From Streptomyces sp. NBC_00344 (lineage in GTDB: Bacteria > Actinomycetota > Actinomycetes > Streptomycetales > Streptomycetaceae): a stretch of DNA of 64,000 nucleotides. The stretch covers positions 4,119,001 through 4,183,000 of the forward strand of contig NZ_CP107996.1 in NCBI RefSeq assembly GCF_036088315.1, written 5' to 3'. The notes under the pieces were generated by a model, which saw only the letters and a program-made list of their open reading frames with translations, searched no databases and was not told the DNA's origin. The translations under genes and the position numbers were made by a program. Numbering within the stretch: the stretch's first letter is position 1; every line of letters starts with the position of its first letter. This document shows, piece by piece, positions 35,610-43,873 of the stretch.

Positions 35610-36553
35610 GCGGTTGCTCCCTTCAGGAGGCGGTCGGGGTTGGCGGTGTGCAGGGCCCGGGCGGCCGCATCCCCGCCCAGGTCGGGGGTGACGGGGGCGA
35701 GGGGTGTGGCGCGACCCGTGTCGGCGGATGGGGGGCGGGCGCCGGGCCGGGCGTACGGGCGGTCGCTGCCGGCGACGATCGTGTCGATGCCGACGGTCCT
35801 GGCCAGGGCGTCGACTGCCCGGGTGCCGTACGAGGAGGTCTCGTAGAACACGTCGCGGTCCACCAGGCCGCGCCCGCCGCCGCGGGCGGCGAGGCGCTCG
35901 CCGTGCAGCGGGGCGAGGCCCGCCAGGGCGGCGAAGCAGACGCGCAGTCCCGGGTGACGGGCACGGCCGAAGGTACGGAAGGCGAACCAGGCCGCGTGCA
36001 ACTGGTGGACGTACGGGACCAGGGCGGGCCACCAGGGCGGTGTGCCGGGGGCGGCGGGCGGCGCGGCCCCCGGGTGGACGAGGAGTGGTTTGTCCGCGCG
36101 CGCCAGGGTCTCGATCAGCGGGGCGCAGTGGGCCCAGCCGGCCTCGTCGAGCAGTGCTGTGGCCGGTAGTTGAAGTCCCACGCAGCCCCGGTCCAGCTCA
36201 CGGGTGAGGGCCTGCGGGTCCGGAGCCACCAGTGCGGCCGCTGCCCAGACGCCGAAGGGCGCGGGAAGCGCCAGTGAGCCGTCGTGAAAGGCCGTCAGCA
36301 GTGGGGCCGCCTCGGCGGGCGGCAGATATTCGATGCCCAGGGGGCTGGAGAGCGACACCAGGGCGAGATCGAGGCCGTCGGCGCGGGTCAGCTCGGTGCG
36401 GGCGGCGATGTCGTGGTCGGCGGGGTCGACCGGATAAGGCGCCTCCCCGGGCAGGTGGAGTGTCCAGCCGTCCAGCCGGGGGCTGCTCGCGCGGCCCCGC
36501 AGCAACTCGATGAAATCCGGAGGCCAGAGGTGTTGGTGGACGTCCGCCGGCAA
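35606..36553 (-). CDS. Amidohydrolase-family protein
   Basis: A 315-residue TIM-barrel metal hydrolase of the amidohydrolase-2 type (COG2159-like). The N-terminal metal motif is VHQH (residues 5-8, HxH) and the second-strand His is in LLVHPG (about 158). The C-terminal acid is in IVAGSDRPY (about 261). Such enzymes catalyse hydrolysis or decarboxylation of small carboxylates. The start is TTG 36553 with AGGAGG four bases upstream. It is the first gene of an operon with the cupin and the NCS1 permease, divergent from a LacI regulator. Confidence 0.85.
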   Translation of the reverse strand: MPADVHQHLWPPDFIELLRGRASSPRLDGWTLHLPGEAPYPVDPADHDIAARTELTRADGLDLALVSLSSPLGIEYLPPAEAAPLLTAFHDGSLALPAPFGVWAAAALVAPDPQALTRELDRGCVGLQLPATALLDEAGWAHCAPLIETLARADKPLLVHPGAAPPAAPGTPPWWPALVPYVHQLHAAWFAFRTFGRARHPGLRVCFAALAGLAPLHGERLAARGGGRGLVDRDVFYETSSYGTRAVDALARTVGIDTIVAGSDRPYARPGARPPSADTGRATPLAPVTPDLGGDAAARALHTANPDRLLKGATA

Positions 36554-36564
36554 GGGGCCTCCTG

Positions 36565-36603
36565 GAGTTAATCGCTTCAGTGATGCGCTTAAGTGAAACG
36601 CTT
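36565..36603. promoter_or_regulatory. Three 13-bp direct repeats ending in CGCTT
   Basis: CGCTT occurs at 36573, 36586 and 36599, a strict 13-base period. The second and third units are CAGTGATGCGCTT and AAGTGAAACGCTT. The first unit has drifted (AGTTAATCGCTT). The array sits between the divergent starts of the amidohydrolase operon and the LacI gene and is a likely operator set for that regulator. Confidence 0.65.
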
Positions 36604-36644
36604 AACCACTCGGGCTGTCAAGCGTGCCCGGTAGGCTTCCCGAT

Positions 36645-37646
36645 ATGGCCAGGCCCAGCAAACGCACCACCCTCCGCGAGGTGGCAGAGGCCACCGGCCT
36701 CTCGACGGCTGCCGTCTCGTACGCGCTGCGCGGCAAACAGGTCTCCAAGGAGACCGAGGAACGGGTCCGCAGGGCCGCCGCCGAGCTGGGTTACGAGGCG
36801 GACCCCATCGCCCGTGCCCTCGCCAGCGGCCGCACCAGCATGGTCGGCGTTCTCGCGGGGGACCTCCAGGACCTGTGGCAGCAGCAGCTGATGGCGGCCA
36901 TAGGCCGTGAGCTGCTGGCAGGCGACCGGTATGCGCTGATCCTGGACGCGGGCGGCGACCCGGCGCGCGAACTCGCGCTGGCGAAGCAGCTGCGCGACCA
37001 GCGAGTGGACGGGCTGCTCGTCTCGCCCGTCGACCCGTCGGCGGAGGGCTGGGCGAAGATCGCCGACGCGGTGCCGGTGGTCTCGATCGGGGACTCGCTG
37101 CGGCAGGCGCGCACCGCGGGTGAGGTGCTCTTCGACAACCGGGCCGGCATCGACGCGGTCCTCGGCTATCTCGCGGGTCTGGGGCACCGGCGGGTGACGG
37201 TGCTCACGCCGACCGGCCCGAGCACCCCCGACCGCCCGGCGGACCTCTATGTCGGTGAGGCGGCGGGCCGGCTGGGGCTCGATGTCGAAGTGGTCCCCTG
37301 CGCACAGGAGCTGAGCGAGGCGACAGCGGTCGCCCGCGGGGTGCTCGCGGGACCGGCCACCGCCGTCTTCTGCTTCTCGGACTCGATCGCCTACGGCGTG
37401 TACGCGGCAGCGGCGGAGGCGGGGCGGACCGTCGGCCGCGATGTGTCGGTCGTCGGCTTCGACGACCATCCGGTGTCCCGGGTGCTCACCCCCGCGCTGA
37501 CCACGCTGGACTGGGGCCTCGCGGAGATCGCGGCGGACGCCGCGAGACTGGCGGTGGCGGCGATCGAGGGGCGCAGGGTGCGGCGCAAGCGGATTCTCTG
37601 CGCCCCTCGGCTGGTCGAGCGGGGCTCGGCCTCATCCACCGGCTGA
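36645..37646 (+). CDS. LacI-family transcriptional regulator
   Basis: A 333-residue LacI/GalR regulator. The N-terminal helix-turn-helix (about residues 8-30) reads TTLREVAEATGLSTAAVSYALRGK, followed by the hinge region ADPIARALASGRT. The rest is a periplasmic-binding-like effector domain ending in SVVGFDDHPVSRVLTPALTTL. It probably represses the divergent amidohydrolase-cupin-permease operon through the 13-bp repeats. ATG 36645 lacks a ribosome site; TAGGCT ends seven bases upstream, so it may be leaderless. The inducer is unknown, probably the permease substrate or a derivative. Confidence 0.9.
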   Translation: MARPSKRTTLREVAEATGLSTAAVSYALRGKQVSKETEERVRRAAAELGYEADPIARALASGRTSMVGVLAGDLQDLWQQQLMAAIGRELLAGDRYALILDAGGDPARELALAKQLRDQRVDGLLVSPVDPSAEGWAKIADAVPVVSIGDSLRQARTAGEVLFDNRAGIDAVLGYLAGLGHRRVTVLTPTGPSTPDRPADLYVGEAAGRLGLDVEVVPCAQELSEATAVARGVLAGPATAVFCFSDSIAYGVYAAAAEAGRTVGRDVSVVGFDDHPVSRVLTPALTTLDWGLAEIAADAARLAVAAIEGRRVRRKRILCAPRLVERGSASSTG

Positions 37647-37811
37647 CGGCCCCGGGTCCGGCCCCGCGAGACCGTAAGCCACCACCGGCGCGAGACCGGC
37701 CCCGGGCCGGTCGGCCGCCCTCGCCGGGGCAGGGCCGGCCGCCGCCCGGCGGCATCGCGTGATCAGGGATCCGCGTGCCGTACCGCGTGCGCGGCTGCCG
37801 AGGCGGCGGAC

Positions 37812-38741
37812 CTAAGCCACCAGCTTCTGTTTCTTCAGCCAGGCGTCCGCCACCCGGTCCGGGTCCTGCTTCTCCTTGTCGACCAGGCGGTTCAGCGCGG
37901 TCAGTTCGGCGGTCGTCAGCACGTTGCCCAGCCGGGCCAGCGCCTTGCGGACCTTGCCGTCCGCCTTGCGGGCGGCGATCAGCGGGACGATGTGCTGTGC
38001 GGGCACCAGGTGTCGGGGGTCGGAGAGGATGACCCACTTGTTCGCGGCGATATCCACATCGGTGGTGAAGACGTTCGCCACGTCCACGTCACCCTTCTTC
38101 AGCGCGCCCTTGACCAGCGGACCGGACGAGTCCAGCGCCTTGAACTCCTTGAACTGCGCGCCGTACTGGTCCTTGAGGCCGACGAGCCCCACGACCCGCT
38201 TCTTCATCTCGGCGGCCGCGCCGAAGACCAGCTTGCCGTTGGCCTTCTTCAGGTCGGCGAGGCTGTGCAGACCGTACTTGTCGGCGGTTTCCTGAGTGAC
38301 CGCGAAGCTGTCGCGGTCCTCGGCCGACGCGTAGGGAAGGACTTCGAGGGAGGAGGGGAGCACCGCCGCGAGGGCGTTCTGCATCTCGCCCGCCTCCGTC
38401 GCTGTGGCCTTCGGATCCAGATAGAGCAGCAGGCTGCCCTGGTACTCCGGGAGCAGATCGATGTCGCCTCCCTTCAGCGCGGGGACGATGATCTCGCGGG
38501 AGCCGAGGTTGGGTTTGACGGTCGTCTTGATGCCGGCGGCCTTCAGGACGCCCGCGTAGAGGTAGCCGAGTATCTGGTTCTCGGTGAAGTTGGCGGTGCC
38601 GATGACCAGGCCGCCGGAGCTCGATCCGGTGTCGCCACCCGATCCGCTTCCGTTGAGCGAGGTGATGCCGGACGAGCAGGCGGCGAGCAGCGGCGCCGAT
38701 GCGCCGGCGAGGAGCGCGGTGAGCGCGGTACGGCGGTTCAT
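37812..38741 (-). CDS. Betaine/choline-type ABC transporter substrate-binding lipoprotein
   Basis: A 309-residue lipoprotein of the OpuAC/OsmF type (quaternary amine uptake family). The signal peptide ends in the lipobox LLAAC (Cys22). The binding domain begins VIGTANFTENQILGYLYAG, followed by the typical GSREIIVPALKGGDIDLLPEYQGS. The aromatic cage expected for quaternary ammonium groups cannot be verified by eye. GGAGG lies eight bases before ATG 38741. It is the last gene of the transporter operon (ATPase, two permeases, binding protein). The natural substrate may be betaine, choline or another trimethylammonium compound such as ergothioneine. Confidence 0.87.
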   Translation of the reverse strand: MNRRTALTALLAGASAPLLAACSSGITSLNGSGSGGDTGSSSGGLVIGTANFTENQILGYLYAGVLKAAGIKTTVKPNLGSREIIVPALKGGDIDLLPEYQGSLLLYLDPKATATEAGEMQNALAAVLPSSLEVLPYASAEDRDSFAVTQETADKYGLHSLADLKKANGKLVFGAAAEMKKRVVGLVGLKDQYGAQFKEFKALDSSGPLVKGALKKGDVDVANVFTTDVDIAANKWVILSDPRHLVPAQHIVPLIAARKADGKVRKALARLGNVLTTAELTALNRLVDKEKQDPDRVADAWLKKQKLVA

Positions 38742-38760
38742 TTCCAGGTCCTCCGGGAAG

Positions 38761-39432
38761 TCAGCGGGCGGTGGTGGGGCGGCCGCGGAGCAGCAGCCGT
38801 TGCACCCCGCCCAGGGCCAGGTCGGCGGCGACGGCGAGCAGCGCGACGAGCACCGCGCCGCCGAGCACCTGCACGAGGTCGCGCTGGGCCAGCCCGTCGA
38901 AGACATAGCGGCCCAGACCGCCGAAGCTGACGTAGGCGGCGATGGTGGCGGTGGCCACGACCTGAACGGTCGCCAGCCGGATTCCGGTCATGATCAGGGG
39001 AAGGGCGAGCGGGAGCTCGACCTGCCGCAGGACCTGGTGACCACGGAGGCCGATGCCCTTGGCCGCGTCCTTGACCTCCGGGTCGACGGCGGCCATGCCC
39101 GCGTACGTGTTGGTGACGATCACCGGTACGGCGAGTGCCACCAGCGAGATGTAGACGGGCCAGATGGAGAGGCCGCCGGCGAGGAAGACCAGGGTGACCA
39201 GGCCGACGGTCGGCAAGGCGCGGCCGAAGGAGGCCAGGTTGACGGCGATGAACGCGCCGCGTCCGGTGTGGCCGATCAGCATGCCGATGGGCAGGGCGAT
39301 CACGGCGGCGATGACGGTCGCGAGCAGCGAGTACTGAAGGTGTTCGACGAGCCGGTGGGCGATGCCTTCCTGCCCGGACCACTGGGAACCGCTGGTCAGC
39401 CAGGACAGGAGATTCTTGAGGAGTTCGGTCAT
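38761..39432 (-). CDS. Betaine-type ABC transporter permease, second subunit
   Basis: A 223-residue membrane permease of the ProW/OpuCB type, with about five or six helices. The EAA loop that contacts the ATPase is DPEVKDAAKGIGLRGHQVLRQVELPLALP (only the central GIGL and VELPLALP elements are noted here). ATG 39432 lies five bases after the stop of the first permease; a GTG at 39444 in frame is an alternative start. The two permeases probably form a heterodimer with the CBS-domain ATPase. Confidence 0.87.
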   Translation of the reverse strand: MTELLKNLLSWLTSGSQWSGQEGIAHRLVEHLQYSLLATVIAAVIALPIGMLIGHTGRGAFIAVNLASFGRALPTVGLVTLVFLAGGLSIWPVYISLVALAVPVIVTNTYAGMAAVDPEVKDAAKGIGLRGHQVLRQVELPLALPLIMTGIRLATVQVVATATIAAYVSFGGLGRYVFDGLAQRDLVQVLGGAVLVALLAVAADLALGGVQRLLLRGRPTTAR

Positions 39433-39436
39433 GGGT

Positions 39437-40090
39437 TCAGGCACCTCGCCTGGGTGAGCGATGGGTCCACGGCGTGCACAGCCACTGGATGCTGACCAGC
39501 AGCGCGTCCGCCACCAGGGCGAGCAGCAGGGTCAGCGCGACCCCGGCGACGACCGGCGTGGGGTAGTTGCGCTGGAAGCCGTCGATGAAGAGCTGGCCCA
39601 GGCCGCCGTAGCCGATGTAGCTGGCGACGCTGACGAGTGAGATCGACATCACTGTGGAGACCCGGACTCCCGCCATGATGACCGGGAGGGCGAGCGGCAG
39701 CTCGACGGTGAGCAGGGTGCGCAGCGGGCGGGTGCCCATCGCGGTCGATGCCTCGCGCACCTTGGCGGGCACCGCGTCCAGGCCCTCGACGGTGTTCCGT
39801 ACGAGTACGACCAGGGTGTACGCGGTGAGGCCGGCGATCGCGGTGGTCCTGGTCAGACCGGTGATCGGCAGCAGCAGCACGAAGAAGGCGAGGGAGGGGA
39901 TGGTGTAGAGGATGTTGGAGAGGCCGAGCACGAAGCCGCGCAGCGGCCGTACCCGGTGGGCGAGGACCGCGAGGGGGAGCGCGATCAGCAGCCCGAACAG
40001 GACGGCGGGCACCGCGGTCGAGAGATGGTCGGATGTGAGGTGGGCCATCTCACCGGTGTGGTCGGGGAACCAGCCCCAGTCGATGGTCAT
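39437..40090 (-). CDS. Betaine-type ABC transporter permease, first subunit
   Basis: A 217-residue permease of the ProW/OpuCB type with about five helices. The EAA loop is REASTAMGTRPLRTLLTVELPLALP (central MGTRPLR and VELPLALP). It starts with ATG 40090 in a four-base overlap with the ATPase stop codon, so the two are coupled. The other permease begins after only a few bases. Family and order match the quaternary-amine uptake (QAT) transporters. Confidence 0.88.
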   Translation of the reverse strand: MTIDWGWFPDHTGEMAHLTSDHLSTAVPAVLFGLLIALPLAVLAHRVRPLRGFVLGLSNILYTIPSLAFFVLLLPITGLTRTTAIAGLTAYTLVVLVRNTVEGLDAVPAKVREASTAMGTRPLRTLLTVELPLALPVIMAGVRVSTVMSISLVSVASYIGYGGLGQLFIDGFQRNYPTPVVAGVALTLLLALVADALLVSIQWLCTPWTHRSPRRGA

Positions 40091-41211
40091 ACGGCGGTGC
40101 CCGTGTGCGCCGCGGCACCGGCCGACGTGTGGGCCCCGCCCGCGTGGTCGTGGATGTCGCCACGGGTGGTGACGCCGGTCAGTGTGCCGTTCGAGTCGAC
40201 CCGGGCGACCAGGCCGCCGGGGGAGGAGAGCGACTCGTTGAGCGCGGAGAGCAGGGAGTCGCTGTCCCGCAGGGCCCGTACCGGCAGCAGCGGGGCGTCG
40301 CCCGCCGTGCCCGACGCGGGAGCGGCCTGGGTGTCGAGCCAGCCGAGCGGCTTTCCCTCGGCGCTGGTGACGAGCTGCCAGCGGTCCTCGCGCCCGGTGG
40401 CGGCGGATATCCGCTGGTCGGCCCTGAGGGCGGCCGGCGTGCTCTGCGGTACCGAGGCCAGGGTGCTCAGGGACAGCAGTTTGAGCCCGCGCTCGGCGCC
40501 GAGGAAGTCAGCGACGAACTCATCGGCGGGGCGGGCCAGCAGTTCGGCGGGCTCGGCGCACTGGACGAGGTGGCCGCCGGTACGGAAGACGGCTATCCGG
40601 TCGCCGAGCCGTACGGCCTCGTCGATGTCGTGGGTGACGAAGACGATGGTCTTGTTGAGGTCCTTCTGCAGCCGCAGCAGCTCGTCCTGGAGCTGCGTGC
40701 GGACCACCGGGTCCACCGCTCCGAACGGCTCGTCCATCAGCAGTACCGGCGGGTCGGCCGCCAGTGCGCGGGCCACGCCCACACGCTGCTGCTGGCCGCC
40801 GGACAGCTGGTTCGGGTAGCGCTTGCCGGTGGCGGCGTCCAGCCCGACGGTCTCCAGAAGCTCGGCGGCCCGGGCCCGGGCCTTCTTCCTGCCCCAGCCC
40901 AGCAGCAGCGGGACGGTGGCGACGTTGTCGAGGATCGTCCGGTGCGGGAAGAGCCCGGACTGCTGGATGACATAGCCGATGCCGCGCCGCAGTACGGCGG
41001 CATCGGCTTCGAGTATGTCCTTGCCCGCGAGGCGGATGGTGCCGGAGGTCTGGTCGACCATCCGGTTGACCATCCGCAGGGTGGTGGTCTTACCGCAACC
41101 GGATGAGCCGACGAGGACCGTGATCTGTCCCTCCGGCATGTCCAGTGTGAGGTCGTGGACTGCTGTGGTGCCGTTCGGGAAACGTTTGTGCACGGCTTCG
41201 AATTCGATCAT
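40087..41211 (-). CDS. Betaine-type ABC transporter ATP-binding protein with CBS domains
   Basis: A 374-residue ATPase of the ProV/OpuCA type. Walker A is GSSGCGKTT, the Q-loop YVIQQSGLFP, the signature LSGGQQQRVGVARAL, Walker B LLMDEPFGAVDP and the H-loop FVTHDID. The C-terminus (about 240-370) holds two CBS-like segments, with GVTTRGDIHD near the end, which in this family sense ionic strength or nucleotides. ATG 41211 is chosen over one at 41235 because MIEFEAVHKRF is the family start. It is the first gene of the transporter operon, divergent from the ammonia-lyase-like gene. Confidence 0.9.
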   Translation of the reverse strand: MIEFEAVHKRFPNGTTAVHDLTLDMPEGQITVLVGSSGCGKTTTLRMVNRMVDQTSGTIRLAGKDILEADAAVLRRGIGYVIQQSGLFPHRTILDNVATVPLLLGWGRKKARARAAELLETVGLDAATGKRYPNQLSGGQQQRVGVARALAADPPVLLMDEPFGAVDPVVRTQLQDELLRLQKDLNKTIVFVTHDIDEAVRLGDRIAVFRTGGHLVQCAEPAELLARPADEFVADFLGAERGLKLLSLSTLASVPQSTPAALRADQRISAATGREDRWQLVTSAEGKPLGWLDTQAAPASGTAGDAPLLPVRALRDSDSLLSALNESLSSPGGLVARVDSNGTLTGVTTRGDIHDHAGGAHTSAGAAAHTGTAV

Positions 41212-41229
41212 CGGTGATCCCTTGCCCGG

Positions 41230-41275
41230 CTGCATATGGTCATGCAGAGTTCTCTGTGTCTGAATAATTTGTCAA
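41230..41275 (-). promoter_or_regulatory. Promoter and inverted repeat of the transporter operon
   Basis: On the minus strand TTGACA (41275-41270) is followed after 18 bases by AACTCT (41251-41246), with a start near 41239. Covering that start is CTGCAT-N6-ATGCAG (41230-41247), a perfect inverted repeat that could be the operator of a repressor. It lies 19 bases before the ATPase ATG. Confidence 0.55.
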
Positions 41276-41348
41276 TGGGCTGCGGTAAAACACTGGTTCC
41301 ATGAGTCCATGAGGCAAGACAGGATGTCGGATCAGGAGGCGTTCGCGC

Positions 41349-42830
41349 ATGATGTCGTCCCGCATGGTGGACACCCCGACCGGCATCGTGGTGCTCGACG
41401 GTGAGTCCCTTCCGGTCGCCGATGTGGTGCGCCTGGCTCGCGGTACGGTCAGGCCGGTACCCGGAACCGAGGCGATGAAGCGTGTCGAGTCGTCATGGGA
41501 CGCGGCGCGTGAGCTCGCCGCGTCCGGCCGGGTCTACGGCCGCTCCACGGGTGTAGGTGCCAACCGTAACGAGTCCGTCCCGTCGGGCGCCGCCACGGAC
41601 CACGGACTGAGGCTGCTGCGCTCGCACGCCGGAGCGATCGGTGACCCGCTGCCCGCCGGCGAGGTCAGGGCCATGCTCGCGGTCCGTGCCAACCAGCTGC
41701 TCGCCGGTGGAGCGGGGCTCCGGCCGACGGTGGTCACCGCGCTCTGCGATGCGCTCGGGTCCGGCGCCCACCCGGTGGTCCACGAATTCGGCTCGGTCGG
41801 CACCGGGGACATCGCCGCCCTCGCGCAGATGGGTCTTGCACTGGCGGGCGAGCATCCCTGGCAGGGCGGGACGCCGCCGGGGGCTCAGCCCCTCGACAAC
41901 AACGACGCCCTCGCGCTGATCAGCAGCAACGCACTCACCCTCGGACAGTCCGCGCTGGCCCTCGACGAGCTGCGCAGGCTGGTCGCCGCCACCCAGGTCG
42001 TGGCGGCGCTCTCGCTGCTCGCGGTCGACGGATCCTTCGAGGCGTACGCGGAGCCGGTGCACGCGGCCCGCCCGCACCCCGGTTCGTACGCGGTGGCCGC
42101 CCGCAGCCGCCGGCTGCTCGGCGCACCCGAGCGGCCCACCCCGCCGCTCGGCCGCATCCAGGACCCGTACGGTTTCCGTTGTGTGCCCCAGATCCACGGC
42201 CCCGCGTACGACGCGGCCGATCTCCTCGAGCGGACCCTCGCCGTCGAGATCAACGCGGCAGCGGAGAATCCGCTGATCTGCCCGGCGGACATGGCCGCCT
42301 ACCATCACGGCGGTTTCTACATGGCCCAACTGGTGCTGGCACTCGACCACTTCAGGCTGGCCGTCACCCAGACCGCGCGGCTCTCGACCTCCCGGCTCTC
42401 GGCGCTCAACGAGCCGGCCCTCACCCGGCTGAAGCCGTTCCTGGCGGACGGTGAGGCCGCGTCGTCGGGTGTGATGATCCTGGAGTACGCGGCGGGAGCG
42501 GCGCTCGGCGACCTGCGGGCTTTCTCCGCACCCGCGTCCCTCGGGCACGCCGTCCTCTCCCGCGGAGTCGAGGAGCAGGCCAGCTTCGCCTCGCTGGCGG
42601 CCCGTCAGTCGCTGCGGGCCGGGCGAGCGTTCCGGTACGTCGTCGGATGCGAACTCGTCGCCGCCGTACGGGCGTTGCGTCAGCGTGATCTGCGGATCGA
42701 TCCCGATCTGCCGGTCGGCCGCGCCTTCGACCTGGCGGACGCGGTACTCGATCCGGACCTCGCGGACCGGCCGCTGACCGATGATGTCGAGACAGCGGCC
42801 GCGCTGCTCGACCGTTTCGACGATCTCTGA
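41349..42830 (+). CDS. Ammonia-lyase-family protein lacking the MIO cofactor motif
   Basis: A 493-residue member of the histidine/phenylalanine ammonia-lyase superfamily. Family blocks are visible: GRSTGVGANR (about 64-73), IQDPYGFRCVPQIHG (about 272-286), the ENPLICP segment, STSRLSALNEPALT and the C-terminal helices. The usual Ala-Ser-Gly that cyclises to the MIO cofactor is absent: GSVGASGDLA is replaced by GSVGTGDIA with Thr152-Gly153, one residue shorter. It cannot form MIO and so is not a classical HutH. MIO-less relatives include, as I recall, ergothionase, which expels trimethylamine from ergothioneine. AGGAGG lies upstream of ATG 41349. It is divergent from a betaine-type importer. 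Confidence 0.8.
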   Translation: MMSSRMVDTPTGIVVLDGESLPVADVVRLARGTVRPVPGTEAMKRVESSWDAARELAASGRVYGRSTGVGANRNESVPSGAATDHGLRLLRSHAGAIGDPLPAGEVRAMLAVRANQLLAGGAGLRPTVVTALCDALGSGAHPVVHEFGSVGTGDIAALAQMGLALAGEHPWQGGTPPGAQPLDNNDALALISSNALTLGQSALALDELRRLVAATQVVAALSLLAVDGSFEAYAEPVHAARPHPGSYAVAARSRRLLGAPERPTPPLGRIQDPYGFRCVPQIHGPAYDAADLLERTLAVEINAAAENPLICPADMAAYHHGGFYMAQLVLALDHFRLAVTQTARLSTSRLSALNEPALTRLKPFLADGEAASSGVMILEYAAGAALGDLRAFSAPASLGHAVLSRGVEEQASFASLAARQSLRAGRAFRYVVGCELVAAVRALRQRDLRIDPDLPVGRAFDLADAVLDPDLADRPLTDDVETAAALLDRFDDL

Positions 42831-42849
42831 TGTGCCTGCCGAAACGGAC

Positions 42850-42929
42850 GAACTCCTGCGTGGACGGACTCCGGCGTGATGGAACTCCGATGTGAACGAA
42901 GCCCGATGTGAACGAAGTCCGATGTGGAT
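42850..42929. repeat. Five 16-bp tandem repeats upstream of the RpiR gene
   Basis: Five contiguous 16-bp units follow each other: GAACTCCTGCGTGGAC, GGACTCCGGCGTGATG, GAACTCCGATGTGAAC, GAAGCCCGATGTGAAC and GAAGTCCGATGTGGAT. Divergence increases toward the 5' end. The array fills most of the gap between the lyase-like stop (42830) and the RpiR start (42951). It resembles an iteron-type binding array or a repeat formed by slippage. Confidence 0.85.
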
Positions 42930-42950
42930 GTGGATCTTGAAGGGGACGGC

Positions 42951-43787
42951 ATGAGCGACAGCCCGGCCGCACGGCTGCAGCAGCTCTTCGAAGGGCACCG
43001 GCTGACACCGACACAGCGGCGGATCGCGCACTGCATGGTGCGCCGGGCCGCCGACGCGCCGTTTCTCTCCTCCGTGGAGCTGGCCGAACTGGCCGGTGTC
43101 AGCCAGCCGTCCGTCACCCGCTTCGCCGTCGCGCTCGGCTTCGACGGCTACCCGGCACTGCGCAGGCATCTGCGCGAGGTGGCGCCGGCCGGCAGCACCG
43201 CCGATGACAACAGCCTCAACGAGTACCAGCAGGCGGTCCTGGCCGAGATGGAGAATCTGCGGCAGCTGTCCGAACTGCTCGCCGATCCGTCACTGGTGGA
43301 GCGCGCGGGCAGGACGCTCGCCGCATCTCCGGTGCTGCCGGTGCTCGGGCTGCGCGCCGCTTCCTCGCAGGCCAGGGGTTTCGCGTACTTCGCGGCCAAG
43401 GTGCACTCGGACGTCCGGCTGCTCGACGAGGGCGGCACCATGCTGGCCGACCGCATCGACGCGTCGGTGCGGGCCGGTGCCACGGCGCTGCTCTGCTTCG
43501 CGCTGCCGCGCCATCCGCGCGAGGTCGCCGAGGCGCTGGCGTACGCCGGATCGGCGGGCCTGACCGTGATCACGGTCGCCGACTCGGCCTTCGCCCCGGT
43601 GGCCAAGGACAGCGACATCCTCATCCCGGCGGCTGTCGGCACCGGTCTTGCCTTCGACACGGCGTGCGGGCCGATGCTGCTGGGCCGGGTGCTGCTCGAG
43701 GCGATGTGCGACGACCTGCCCGACGCGCAGGCGAGGCTGGAGGAGTTCGACACCAGGGCTTCGGCACGGGGCCTCTTCGTGGAGTGA
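42951..43787 (+). CDS. MurR/RpiR-family transcriptional regulator
   Basis: A 278-residue regulator. The N-terminal helix-turn-helix (about residues 1-78) contains LTPTQRRIAHCMVRRA and LAELAGVSQPSVTRFAVALGF. The C-terminal SIS domain (about 115-255) is the usual sensor of phosphosugar-like ligands, with VLGLRAASSQARGFAYFAAK and the later AVGTGLAFDTACGPM segment. ATG 42951 was chosen over one at 42924 because AAGGGG lies before it. It follows the lyase-like gene after 120 bases of tandem repeats, so it probably regulates that gene or the divergent importer. Confidence 0.9.
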   Translation: MSDSPAARLQQLFEGHRLTPTQRRIAHCMVRRAADAPFLSSVELAELAGVSQPSVTRFAVALGFDGYPALRRHLREVAPAGSTADDNSLNEYQQAVLAEMENLRQLSELLADPSLVERAGRTLAASPVLPVLGLRAASSQARGFAYFAAKVHSDVRLLDEGGTMLADRIDASVRAGATALLCFALPRHPREVAEALAYAGSAGLTVITVADSAFAPVAKDSDILIPAAVGTGLAFDTACGPMLLGRVLLEAMCDDLPDAQARLEEFDTRASARGLFVE

Positions 43788-43873
43788 CACCGCCCGGTGG
43801 TTCTCACCCGGCACTCAGAAACCCCGGCTGATCTCCCGCTCGTCGTGGAGCGGAGTTGTGAGGGGGTACGGAC

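Noticed and set aside
41349..42830. Canonical hutH
   Set aside because: The Ala-Ser-Gly motif is absent. A sequencing error would need to change more than one position (one residue is lost and another is changed), and the surrounding frame is intact.
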